A DNA stretch of 64,000 nt. Origin: Cycas panzhihuaensis. Lineage: Eukaryota; Cycadophyta. Shown piece after piece: positions 54,800 to 64,000 of this stretch. Location: positions 226,183,741 through 226,247,740 of the forward strand of contig CM041465.1 in the NCBI GenBank assembly GCA_023213395.1, in the 5' to 3' direction. A program made the translations under genes and the position numbers. The notes beneath the pieces are model-generated. The model was not told where the DNA came from. It did no database searches and saw nothing but the letters and a program-made list of their open reading frames with translations. Each line of letters starts with the position of its first letter. Position 1 is the first letter of the stretch.

Positions 54800-55980
54800 A
54801 AGAAGATGAGGAAGGTTCGTTACTTCCTTCCTCGGGTTAGGATGGGGGTGGGAAAGGGCATCTACCTCAGGACCCACATAGGTTGGGGTATTGGGAGCTG
54901 AATTAGGGTAAGGGTTTGGGTTAAAAGGGGGATTTGAATTTGGGTCTAGGTTTTCTATGTTATTATTAGCACTCGTATAATTAGAATTAATATTAATGTC
55001 ATCAGTTACATTCCTAGAAAGTAAGTTACACCTATAGGATGAAGGGTTGACATCGTATGCATCCTGCAGCTAGTAATCCACGAACTTCACCTCATTCTCG
55101 TCATCAGAAGAGTTGTAGATTTCCCCAAAGTAGGTGGGTTCCGTCTCTTGAGAGTTTATCAGCTTGATCGGTTTTTCAATTGTATGATACAAGTTGCCTT
55201 CATGAAAAGAGGATGTTGTTTCCTCACTTGCGATGGTTGTATTGGATGCATCATCTGGTGTTACCTCAATGGAATTCTTCCCTAGCATTGGAGGACTACT
55301 TCACTTCCTCCATCCGATAATGTAAAGGTCCCATCCCTCCAACTTTGGAGACATTGGGTTTTATACAATCATGGGCGACCCAACAAGGCTAGATAGGGTA
55401 TTGCCCCTTTCTTCGTTTTCACAATAGTAAAATCGATTTTGACTGCTATTCCTGCCACGTCCACTTTTATGTTTGCCAACTTTCCAACTGGTCTTGCCAA
55501 TAGTTCATTTGCTGACTTTAACGAGCAGGTCACAGCCTCCAGCTTACGACTCCCTAATTTCTGCGATGTTGTCATGGGTAGGACATTCACCGTTGCTCCC
55601 CTGTCCACAAACACCTTTAAAAAATTTTCTCCCGGTACTGTGATTGTGATCATAGGATCCAAGTCAAAGGATGGCATTATCTTTTTCAAGCTTTTTGTAA
55701 TTTCCTGTTGTTGTAGTATTATAGCCTTAATCCAATCTATTACTTGATATAAAGGGATTGTTAATTATAATTGTTTTACCATATTTTCCATTAGCCATAA
55801 TATTCGAGGGATATCCTCCATTGCTAACCCTTTGAACAATTCTTCTGCCTGAACCAACTGAGGTTGCATCTTTGCTTCATCTGTTTTTCTTTCCTGAGGT
55901 TTATTTTTTCTGACGTATACATATTTCGTCTCTAGTTTGCCCATTGGTAACATTGTTTCGGTTTCTTGCTAGGCTAATTT
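54800..55980 (-). pseudogene. Protease region of element B
   Basis: 55369-55689 holds VFVDRGATVNVLPMTTS (Asp-Arg-Gly at the active site), LLARPVGKLANIKVDVAGIA and YLALLGRP. 55070-55288 has the acidic Ser-rich spacer (GEIYNSSDDENEVKF) shared with A. 55765-55953 is the piece between gag and protease. Stops separate the blocks. 54700-54800 is the remaining B linker next to D. Confidence 0.7.
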
Positions 55981-55984
55981 TTCC

Positions 55985-57908
55985 AACACTTGTTTTGCTT
56001 GCTTAAAGCGATCAATTTCCAATTTAGGGTTTGGATATTCTCGACTCGCTACTTCTTTCCCTTTCTATTTATTCCGAAGTTTCACATTCTTACTATCCTC
56101 AAGGATAATAGTCATCAAATCGGTTGTCTTGGCTTTCCCCTTGCATTCTTCCGTCTTGTGCTCACTTGGGCCACAATTGTTGCATACAAATGATTTATGC
56201 TTGTAGTCTTGTTTATTTGGACAATCTGACTTCCAATGCCCGAATTGCAAACCAATCAAACATCTTCACATTGGTTGCTTCTTCTTCGAGATTTCTGGCA
56301 TACTTCTTGTTGTGTATACGTTTCGAGGTGGGTTGCTTCCTCTATCCCGACCTCGTCCTCTATAACTTTCTCCCTTTGGGGTTATAGAAACACTCTCTAG
56401 TGTTGTGACTATCCATGTCACATATATGGCACCGCTTATCTCTTTGATGCATCATGCTGTTCTTTGGGTTAATTTCGCACTGTTTGGTTGTATGCGAACC
56501 TTTTTCGCATATGTGATACCACTTTTTAATTTTAAATTCTCGGTCTTTCTTTTTCTTAGCTTCTTCTTCTTCTTTCTTATTTTTCATTCTTAGTCTTGGT
56601 ACTTCCTTCCTTAAAGCTTTGATTTCTAATTCTTCCTCTGATATTCCCATTTGACAGAGGGGTCAATTATGTTGACTTTGTTTTATCTCCCTTATCTCAT
56701 CTTGTAATCTCAATAATAGGGGGTCATGTCCTCTCGCTTGGGCATCCATCTTGGCTTCAAAGTCCAATGCCAACTCCTGAGTATTTTTTGAATGATTTCA
56801 GAGGATATACATGCATTATAGATCTTAATTTCTCATTCAACCCTCTAACAAAGTAGTTCTTTATGTTGTGATATGTAATTATCTTATTGATCATATTGAC
56901 AATGATTATTTTCATTTGGCTAATGTAGGTTAACACCAATTCACCTAGCCTTTGCATGATTTCCCTAAGAGCAATCTCAATAGCTACATTGCTTCAGAAT
57001 TTCTAAAATCTCTCCTCGAATGACTTCTTTATTTTTGCCCAGGTTTCTTTTTTATCCAAATCCTTATACCATGCCAATGGTACTCTCCTTAGTGTACATG
57101 CAAATCTTGCCTTTATCTCATCCTCATCTATAATCTTTTTCACGTCAATCAAACTTTGGAATAGGTACACATGCTCCGATGCATCTGATGTATCATTAAA
57201 AATTAGTTTTCCAAAATCCCTTGAGTCATCCATCCTTGGCGACTGCACTGGTCTCCTTTCCAGCGGTGGTGACTTTCTCCTTTTGGTTTCTTTGAAGATT
57301 CTGTTCCTTTTTCTTTACTCTTCACTTTGGATGATGTATTTGGTGTGCTTGGTGTAGCACTCTCTCCCAAATAAAGGATTTTGAAATGGTATTTTTAAAT
57401 GAATAGGTTTAGGTACTCCTGGCACTTGTACCATTAATGGTGTGACCACTAGATATGATTGTTCGGACTCCTTGTTCGCTGAATCTTTAAATAGCTTCCT
57501 TATTAATTTATTTTCCCAATATGCCGAGGGACCTTCCTCTGCGTTCATCTCGTTATCACTTAGGTCCTTCGGGGTATCATCCACATTTATATATTTCTCC
57601 TTTCCTAGGATGTCACTTTGTTCCAAATCTCTTTCTGAATTTTCTTCCTTTTTTGGACTTAAAAGGTCATACTTAATTGGGGCAAGTGTTAGTACCATTT
57701 GTTTTCCATTTCTTTCCTTTCCTTGTTCTTTAGGTGTTTGGGCTCCACTTGCCTCAGATTCTTTGATGGACTACCCCTCAGTCTCATTATTATGTAGGCT
57801 CAATCTCCTTGCCCTTTTCAATTTTGATTCCTTTGACCATCGTAATGTCCTTTGTCTGCTTGTTTCTTTCCTTGGCTCTCCTGCCTTCGAAGGCCTCTTA
57901 GGTGGCAT
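55985..57908 (-). pseudogene. Gag of element B with four zinc knuckles
   Basis: The start is near 57908 (MPPKRP as in A). The N-terminus is charged (57315-57698 has NEMNAEEGPSAYWENKL). The capsid at 57003-57248 reads DEIKARFACTLRRVPLAWYK, DLDKKETWAKIKKSFEERF, then GLNEKLRSIMHVYPLKSF at 56757-56957. The knuckles are CEKGSHTTKQC, CDMDSHNTREC, QFGHWKSDC and CNNCGPSEHKTEEC. Four in series is unusual. Broken by stops at about 56960, 57250 and 57310. Confidence 0.8.
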
Positions 57909-58034
57909 TGGAAGGTCCTCTGGCTGTCGAAGACTTAGTTACAACCTGCCATGATGATGACAGCCAGGGTTCCTTGTCCTTTAAACATTTTCCCCTTGTG
58001 AAACTCCTGGTCTAGTCCCTCCTTGGTGGACGTA

Positions 58035-58047
58035 GGCAACAAAACCA
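58035..58047 (-). promoter_or_regulatory. Primer binding site of element B
   Basis: On the minus strand TGGTTTTGTTGCC follows the 5' LTR after one base, a variant of the A and D site. Confidence 0.6.
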
Positions 58048-58048
58048 A

Positions 58049-58975
58049 TGTTGACTTTAAAGATTCACTACACTTGTGAAAACCGACACTTGTCAAGAGA
58101 TCATTGGTTGTGGTCTAGCTTAGGATATGGTCAACATGCTTCTTTTCCCATTAACTATCATTAAGGTTCTCATGCACACAATGTTATCACACATTCATTC
58201 TTAATTCATCACAATATCATCATAGATTCTACATAGAAGTATACCATTCAGCATATATTCTATTACATAATCATTATGACTCACATAAGACACAATATTC
58301 CACGTAACTTTTCATCTTTATTAAACAACAAGGCTAATACATTCAGTTATGGAATGTATCTCGCATACGTTCTAACCGTATATACAAGATTTTGTCATAT
58401 ATATTTCAAAATGGGATGTATCACGGAATGCATCTACTGAAATCTCGATTCGTATCGTCCTTCTTGGTACTTTGGGTGTCGTACTGCCTCATGGATTGAA
58501 TGAACATGCCATGGAATGAATACTTGGCTCTCACCGTTGGAATGATCCTCAAAGTATCATTAAATATGTCCTTTTGATGCCTCTTGAGTGAAGGGTTATG
58601 ACTCAAAGTCATAACTGTACCTTTTTGTCACTAAGGTACCCTTTCACTTAATCACATGATTAAGTCTCCTTAATGATGTCTTTTCTGTCCATACGTCCGT
58701 ATGTGCATCCATTTGGGCTGACATCATCAATTCTGGGTGCATTTGAGTCAGATCTGCACATGCGTTCCCTTCTGTCTGCTAGCATACTTGAAACAATATG
58801 CACCCTGTGTTGCATACCTAAAAAGTTATGTACCTGTCATACATACTCAGATTGCATGATTTTTACCTTTTTCCACCGTGTGTACCTCTGTACGGTCCGT
58901 ACCTACATTCCACTTGTCAATACAAGTCTGCATTCTGTTGTCCTCATAGTCTATGTGCCAAAATATGCCCCAACA
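58049..58975 (-). mobile_element. 5' LTR of element B
   Basis: This is the partner of 41136-42059, with an intact TG start, flanked by AAGGC at 58976-58980. Confidence 0.9.
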
Positions 58976-58980
58976 AAGGC

Positions 58981-59390
58981 ATTGGAGGTATATTCACCCC
59001 AATAATTTGATATGAGTATCTTCACCCTTTGACCACTTTCGTTCTCCACTTTTGCTTTGAATTCTTTGAAAATGTCGAATATCTGGGATTTCTCTTTTAT
59101 GGGATACACCCAAATTTTCCTCAAAAAAGCATCAATGAAGGTCAAGAAATATCTTGCACCTCTCAGCAAAGTGGTTGGCATTAGACCATAGATATCTAAG
59201 TGGACAAGGTTCAACTTTGCAATCTCTCACCAAGCTTTGCCTTTTTGAAAATTCTCCCTATGTTGCTTTTTGAAGATGCAAGGTTCACATATACCTTTCC
59301 CTGCTTTAAATTTCAAAAAAGTATGCACCATATTCAATTTGTGCATCAAATGTAAATAGGGGTAGGGCAAATGCCCCATTTTCTTATGCC
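58981..59390 (-). pseudogene. Copia G integrase, N-terminal half
   Basis: 58951-59214 in the ORF reads MNLVHLDIYGLMPTT, RGARYFLTFIDAFLRKIWVY and KVENESGQRVKILISNYWGEYT, the copia integrase core with its first Asp (TFIDA), the second Asp altered to Asn (ISNYWGEY). The pre-integrase zinc region lies at 59220-59390 with a KMGHLPYPYLHLMH-like string. Element B cuts it after YTSNAF. Confidence 0.75.
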
Positions 59391-59394
59391 ACAT

Positions 59395-59830
59395 CTAAAT
59401 TTTACTAGATACATCGGCAATCAATGCTTTTTGGTTTATAGATTTGCCTAAGAGCTTGTAAAGACCACCATCCCGAAAACCTTTTGCAATGGTTTTCTCT
59501 TCACAATCATTGACACTAGCCTTTCCATCCTTGACAAGAGCACTCATGTTGTTGTCTTCAATCTGACTAATTGAAATCAAATTCCTTTTTAGTTCTAGCA
59601 CATACATCACACCCTCGCTGTAATAATCTCCCCTATCAAGTGCCATGAATGGGATCTCCCTTAGCCCTTCTGCATTTAACACCTTATTGTCTCACAAGGT
59701 AACTTTATACCGATTACTTCCCACGTGTGCCTAAACGATTCAAATCTTCATGTCATGCGTCAAGAAGCTCTTGAATCTATGTACTAGGCATCACTTGATT
59801 TCAGACTTATTTGTGAAGCTGCCATGTTTT
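59395..59830 (-). pseudogene. Copia G protease region
   Basis: 59395-59682 reads GDYYSEGVMYVLELKRNLIS, SQIEDNNMSALVKDGKASVN, matching copia F. The upstream active site is not recognisable. The frame is broken near 59700. Confidence 0.65.
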
Positions 59831-60060
59831 ACTGACCATCCTGGTTCTGTTGATCAGTTTTTTGCTGAGCATCCTTGTTCTGTTGATCAATTTTCTGTTG
59901 AGCGTCCTTGTTTTGCCATTTGATTAGTGTGAAACTTCCTATAGTTTTTCTTAAAGTGTCTAGGATTGTTGTAGTAAAAACATGACTTCAATGCAACTTG
60001 GGGCATCTTGTTTATGCAGGAGTTAATCGAACTTCCACCCATTATTATGTGGAAAAAATT
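59830..60060 (-). pseudogene. Copia G gag C-terminus
   Basis: Contains a degenerate zinc knuckle SCFYYNNPRHFKKNYR in which two cysteines are tyrosines, and KSCF is preceded by INKMPQVAL. Upstream, toward 60117, the frame is no longer like gag. Confidence 0.5.
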
Positions 60061-61754
60061 AAAGAAAATTGTACAAGAGCACGCAAAAGTGGGTGTTAAA
60101 TAGCACTGACACACCACATTGTATTAGTTTATTATGTTTGTCTTTTCGGGGTCCTTGGTCACTTCGCAGAGTACTGAGAAAATGAAAAATTTCTTAGTCA
60201 TCATGCAACCTCACTAGAATGAAAAGGCATAAGAAACGACAATACAAATGTGCTTTCGGAATTTACATTAGGGTTTTCAATAAACCACAAAATAATTTAG
60301 CTCCCTATCTTGCCATGTGCCTAGGGACCTTCGTCAGGGGGGCTTAAAACTAGAACTCAAAGGTTATGAAATTTAACTTAATGTGACTAACCAACCATTA
60401 CATAAAAAGAAAAGTCTTTTTAACCATAGTTTTGAAAGAAAAATATGCCCCTACACCGTGCTTGCATTCGTCAATGAATTTTGTCAATTTGGTCTCTATG
60501 GTGATCAATTTGGTGATTTTTGTTTGTCTTCGTGTGTGCGTTTGAATTTTCCTCATCTCTTGTGAGCACAAATGTTCAAGTTCTTTATTTGAATGTCATT
60601 TTTTGGACTGCGTGCTCTTGCTTGTCCATTCAATGTCCAATGTCTTCGTTTGGTAATGTTATTTGTGGTGTGATTGTTTTGTGAGGTCTCAATATGTTCT
60701 TTGCATCTTTCTTTACCTTGGCGTTTATTCAAGGTGTCTTGTTCTCTCATTCAAGCTTTGCCTTCTCATCTGCTCACATAGGTGATCACATCCATTTTAG
60801 ACTCTCATGGATTTCATGTTGTGCTTGGAATCAATGTTAAACATTCTATGGCTTCTCATTATTCTTGCTCATAGAGGTTCGAGACTTGCACTTGCATGAA
60901 GTGCTTAGCATTGTTGCTATGTCTGTGTACTGGACAAGCAACAAAACAAACGTAAATTGTTGAGTCTTTCATCTTTGCGCTAAGCATTGCAAATGTTGGG
61001 CATTGACCAACCCACGACTAACATCTTAGTAATCATAGCCTGCAAACCCTGACGAGTGCCCCAGTGTCTAGCGTCAATATCAATCCCCTAATTATCATGA
61101 TCTAATATATTAAAAATCATTGATCAATTCATGTGATGCTAAGGGCGCCTCCAACTATGCTTGCACGGATTTCTATATGAATTCATAAGCTAAGCAGTTA
61201 TATTGAATAGTTTTCCATGTTGCCCATTGAATCACCATGTTTTACAATGAAGAGCCCATTCTTACGCCTTTAAAACTCTCAAAAAATAGCACCAACTCAA
61301 CTCCAATTCACCAGGGTTACTTCATAAATTGCTAGCTGGTTACTGGATATGGCCAGAAAGGAGTTGTCTCATTGATCGCAATATGCCCATAGACAACTTC
61401 ATGTTTGCTTTAGAATTCTTCGAAGGACAGTTATAGATAAAGCACTTCCAGACTTTAGTGGAAAATAATGTAGCATCCCATCTTAAAAATCCCATAGATT
61501 ATCATCTTAAGTATGAAAACATACACAACTAGCTATGATGATCAGTTATCATGGAAGTTTAGAACATGAAGGTTTTTCAAAAAACCATTGCAAATGATCC
61601 TAGCCCTTTGCTATTTTTCACATAAAAAATTGTATTTTGAAATTGATTTCACAGCATACCTAGCATTAAATGCCATTGAAACCACCTACACATGTTTCGA
61701 TTTTGCTCCTCACAACTTTGCAAATTGAAAATTTAATTAACAACCTGAAATTAA
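60060..61754. other. Unrecognised insert or decayed gag region in copia G
   Basis: The gag body of G should lie here, but no gag motif is readable on the minus strand. The sequence is A/T-rich; a tgtagcatccc string at 61472 resembles an LTR start. I found no terminal repeats or target duplication, so it may be an old insertion or a replaced segment. Confidence 0.4.
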
Positions 61755-61770
61755 CCTGATTTGATACTAA
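61755..61770 (-). promoter_or_regulatory. Decayed primer binding site of copia G
   Basis: On the minus strand it reads TTAGTATCAAATCAGG, close to TGGTATCA plus flanking bases, directly inside the 5' LTR. Confidence 0.5.
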
Positions 61771-61771
61771 A

Positions 61772-62087
61772 TGAAGATTTTAACCAAGAACATATAGAAC
61801 CAAAATGAATTTGTAAATGCAATTTGTCAGTTAGAACTAGTCTACCTTCAGCTTAGGATTTCTCATTCATTTAGAATGATCTCGTACATATGTACAAACC
61901 AGTACACTCATATATACAAGTGGGATTGGTAACCGTCTAAATCAACCTGTAACCGCCTTGACGAATGTCACACGTCTATTAAAGACTAATTGTAACTCCT
62001 GGACAATTGTCACCAAACTAGTGATGACACTTTGACTCACCAAAGATTCAATTTGACCATTAACCTATGTAAACATTATTTCTACTA
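61772..62087 (-). mobile_element. 5' LTR of copia G
   Basis: This is the partner of 11125-11439, with ATATG at 62088-62092. The end is ctacta where CA is expected. Confidence 0.8.
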
Positions 62088-62092
62088 ATATG

Positions 62093-62245
62093 GTCAGGGC
62101 TATTTATAATTGGCTTAGTCAACTTTCCTTTGACATACAACCATAACCCATTCAATCTCAATAGACACATCATTTAGTATTTCCAGGTGCCATAGTTTTT
62201 AGCATCAACCAACTCGTTTGTTTGGGAGTTAAAATAAATTTCCAT
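62093..62245 (-). pseudogene. Copia F gag N-terminus
   Basis: The reverse strand starts at an ATG at 62245 and reads NELVDAKNYGTWKY, then a stop, then MMCLLRLNGLWLYVKGKLTKP, the standard copia gag N-terminus. It continues PDHM into the piece at 11119 and below after G is removed. This pins copia G inside F gag. Confidence 0.75.
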
Positions 62246-62313
62246 TGAACATATTTGTGAAAAATTTAAATACACTAAAAAGCATTGAAAAAACATAGAG
62301 GGAGCATTACATA

Positions 62314-62655
62314 TGATATCCTTGTAGTCTTTTCTGACTTTGCTCCACATGTAATTATGTCTGGGAAGATACCTTCAGGCCTTGTGTTTATACAGAAATT
62401 TGGGACTTGAATTAGGTAAGAGGAATGGGAGGAAGGAATAACTTCTCTCTTTATTGATTTCCTTGAAAAACTGATGTACATATTTATACAAACTCAAGTT
62501 GGTTTGTATGTAGGACACGTATGTGTTCCATGCAGGACATGTGTCACCTGTGTACCTAATTGCTAATTAGGTCCCTAAGTACCTTTGAAATGATACTTAA
62601 AGAATATTGTGAACATAAGACTAAGGCTATACATAAATACACACAAATACTCATC
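62314..62655 (-). mobile_element. 3' LTR of chromovirus L
   Basis: The inner edge is actcatca followed by ttttgtccttgct (purine-rich AGCAAGGACAAAA on the minus strand). On the minus strand it has TATAAATA (62481-62488) and a polyadenylation-like AATAAAG (62449-62455). The outer boundary is chosen as tgatatcc, matching a TGATG..ATATCA pair, and is uncertain because the partner LTR lies outside the window. Confidence 0.5.
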
Positions 62656-64000
62656 ATTTTGTCCTTGCTTAAAAAGAAATTAGCCTTAATTTCTGCTGAA
62701 GATGGGGAAAATGTTCTTGGAGAGCTACTTCAGAGATCCATTTGGTCTTGGTGGGTAGAGTCCCTTTTCGACCAACAACATAGGTGGTGGTATTTTGCTG
62801 CCTGGTTTGTTGTTGTCGAGTGTCGAGGATGGTGTCTTCAAAAGGTAGAGGCTGAAAATCTGGAATGGTATCAATAGAATGAGCAGTAAGAGGTTCAGCT
62901 TCCAAGTGTAGTGGCTCATATAACTTGAGTTGACTAATATTTACAACATCATGAATATCCAAATGAGCAGGTAGATCAAGGTGAAAAGCATTCAGTCTTA
63001 TAGCTTGAAGTATAGTATAAGGACCAAAACTAATAGGCTTAAGCTTGTGGTGATGCTTAAACCATTTGCGATCTAGGTGAAGCCAAACTTTCTCACCAAC
63101 TTGAAAGGAACCTTAAGAGCAATGTTGATCCGGAGTTGTTTTATATTTGACTTGAGTCTGATGGAGTATTTGTTTGATCGTGGAATGCAATTTAGTCATG
63201 TGATCAATAAAAGAGACAATTTTTTGTTGTTCTTTCTGTTTGTGCCCTGTGATAGAAGAAGGAATGTCAAGTGGAAGTTCATAAGGGGTAAGTGGTTGGT
63301 ATCCATAGCAGACTTCAAAAGGAGATCTTCCAATGGAAACATGAGTTGCTTGATTATAATTATGTTGTATATGATGGAGATGTAAATCCCATTGTTTAGT
63401 GCTATGTTGGTAAATGTGGAGTGCATGTACCAATGTGTGATTAACCACTTTAGTTTGACCATCAATTTGAGGATGAAAAGAAGTTGAAAATTTGAGCTGG
63501 AAACTGAGCATTTTCCAAAGGGATTGGCAAAAATAACTGAGAAAACGACTCTCTGTCTGAAACTATAGAGAGTGGAAGACTATAGTGAGTCCAGACGTGT
63601 TGAAAAAATAGCTCAACAACTCGAGAATAGAGATGTTCTTCGTGTAGGGAATGAAAATTGCCATTTTAGAAAATTGATGAACAATGACAAATATGCAGTC
63701 GTGGCCATGCTGAGTGGTGAGTAATCCACTGACAAAGTCCATCAAAATAGATTCCCATGGCCAATTGGGAATAGGAAGTGGTTGATAAAGTCCCAGTGTG
63801 CGATTAGATGGTTTGGATTGATTGTAGAGAGAGCAACGCCAAATATAATCCTCGATTGCTTTTTGCATAAAAGTCTAGTAAAAATAATGCTGAAGATGAT
63901 GAAGAGTTTTGTGTTTTTTGAAGTGTCCACCATATGTCGAAGAATGAGCTTCTTTGAGTAACTACTGTCGCAGAGCGCCCATAGGAACACACTGACGATT
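62656..64000 (-). pseudogene. Chromovirus L integrase with chromodomain (cut by window edge)
   Basis: 63563-63868 covers the zinc region (its CxxC reads CSLY, Cys lost) and core start (WESILMDFVSGL). 63113-63511 covers the rest of the core and tail (SFHPQIDGQTKVVNHTL: the catalytic Glu is Lys; then GRSPFEVCYGY). 62669-62962 holds HDVVNISQLKLYEPL and the chromodomain (YVVGRKGTLPTKTKWISEVA). L extends beyond 64000. It is a Ty3/gypsy chromovirus, distinct from A-E. Confidence 0.8.

Larger units (their letters stand above)
41136..58975 (-). mobile_element. Ty3/gypsy element B, interrupted by D
   Basis: LTRs at 41136-42059 and 58049-58975 (924-927 bases) end ccccaaca and are flanked by a perfect AAGGC duplication (41131-41135 and 58976-58980). 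It lies in the integrase gene of copia G, whose frame reads YTSNAF on one side and resumes on the other. B has gag, protease, a piece of the second capsid domain, the integrase tail and the extra ORF, but no RT, RNase H or integrase core. It was therefore probably mobilised by a relative such as A. Confidence 0.85.
11125..62087 (-). mobile_element. Copia G, about 51 kb with nested insertions
   Basis: The two LTRs (11125-11439 and 61772-62087) are clearly homologous over about 315 bases and are flanked by ATATG on both sides (11120-11124 and 62088-62092). Internal parts on the minus strand run in order from the right: primer-site remnant, gag knuckle, protease, integrase (cut by B), RT (cut by H and then I), RNase H, 3' LTR. 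Without insertions the element would be about 5 kb. Its gag region between 60060 and 61754 is not recognisable. Confidence 0.8.
9920..62313 (-). mobile_element. Copia F, base layer split by copia G
   Basis: F is a minus-strand Ty1/copia element. Its gag N-terminus is at 62093-62245, and the rest of gag, protease and the start of the pre-integrase domain are at 9920-11119. Element G with its ATATG duplication separates the two. Removing G restores an uninterrupted gag frame. F is cut on the left by element E and on the right by element L; its own LTRs are not visible. Its proteins are close to those of G, so F and G are the same family. Confidence 0.65.

Noticed and set aside
62560-62877. Plus-strand ORF of 105 codons
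   Set aside because: It overlaps the L LTR and lies opposite the chromodomain frame, which is the real one.

Overview
The window is plant nuclear heterochromatin built almost entirely of nested, decayed LTR retrotransposons. I found no intact resident host gene. A seed plant with a large genome fits best: every polyprotein recognised belongs to a plant Ty1/copia or Ty3/gypsy lineage, several primer sites match plant initiator tRNA-Met, and a piece of a plant F-box/LRR gene has been captured. A conifer is plausible but is not shown by the sequence. Letters A to L are labels given here.

Layout, outermost to innermost. Copia F (minus strand) is the base layer: its gag is split between about 9.9-11.1 kb and 62.1-62.2 kb. 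Copia G of the same family (11125-62087, duplication ATATG) sits inside F gag. Inside G are copia I (12570-35463, duplication TCTTT, in RT), the non-autonomous element H (35760-40220, in RT) and gypsy B (41136-58975, duplication AAGGC, in integrase). Inside the gag gene of I are gypsy A (16087-26610), mini-gypsy J (26884-29790, duplication TCAAA) and copia K (30160-34386). Inside B is gypsy D (44356-54694, plus strand). The reading frames of the broken host elements continue across each insertion, which supports this order. The left flank holds two decayed relatives of A: C (minus, about 150-3230) and E (plus, about 4590-9920), separated by unassigned sequence with LTR-like and SINE-like pieces. 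A chromovirus L (minus) occupies the right edge.

A, B, C, D and E form one group of non-chromoviral Ty3/gypsy elements with an Athila-like look: an F-L-D-D reverse transcriptase box, no chromodomain, and a primer site of the tRNA-Asp type. They share four uncommon traits. (1) A second capsid-like domain lies between protease and RT, in addition to the normal gag capsid. (2) An extra ORF lies after integrase, with a conserved N-W-x-x-F-L-A core and a coiled-coil tail. (3) The spacer just before that ORF is packed with a short, often palindromic motif that differs between families, and the same motif recurs in that element's own LTRs. (4) A hairpin lies between a G-rich tract and a short purine tract at the LTR edge (not in D). 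The motif and extra-ORF pairing is the best candidate for an undescribed system: an element-encoded factor that recognises its own LTR, comparable in logic to VANC proteins of VANDAL transposons. This is inference.

Nearly all coding regions carry stops and frameshifts. The best preserved are the pol segments of A, the short gag-protease-chromodomain ORF of J and parts of K. Boundaries of terminal-repeat pairs with duplications are good to a few bases; those of C, E, F and L are approximate.
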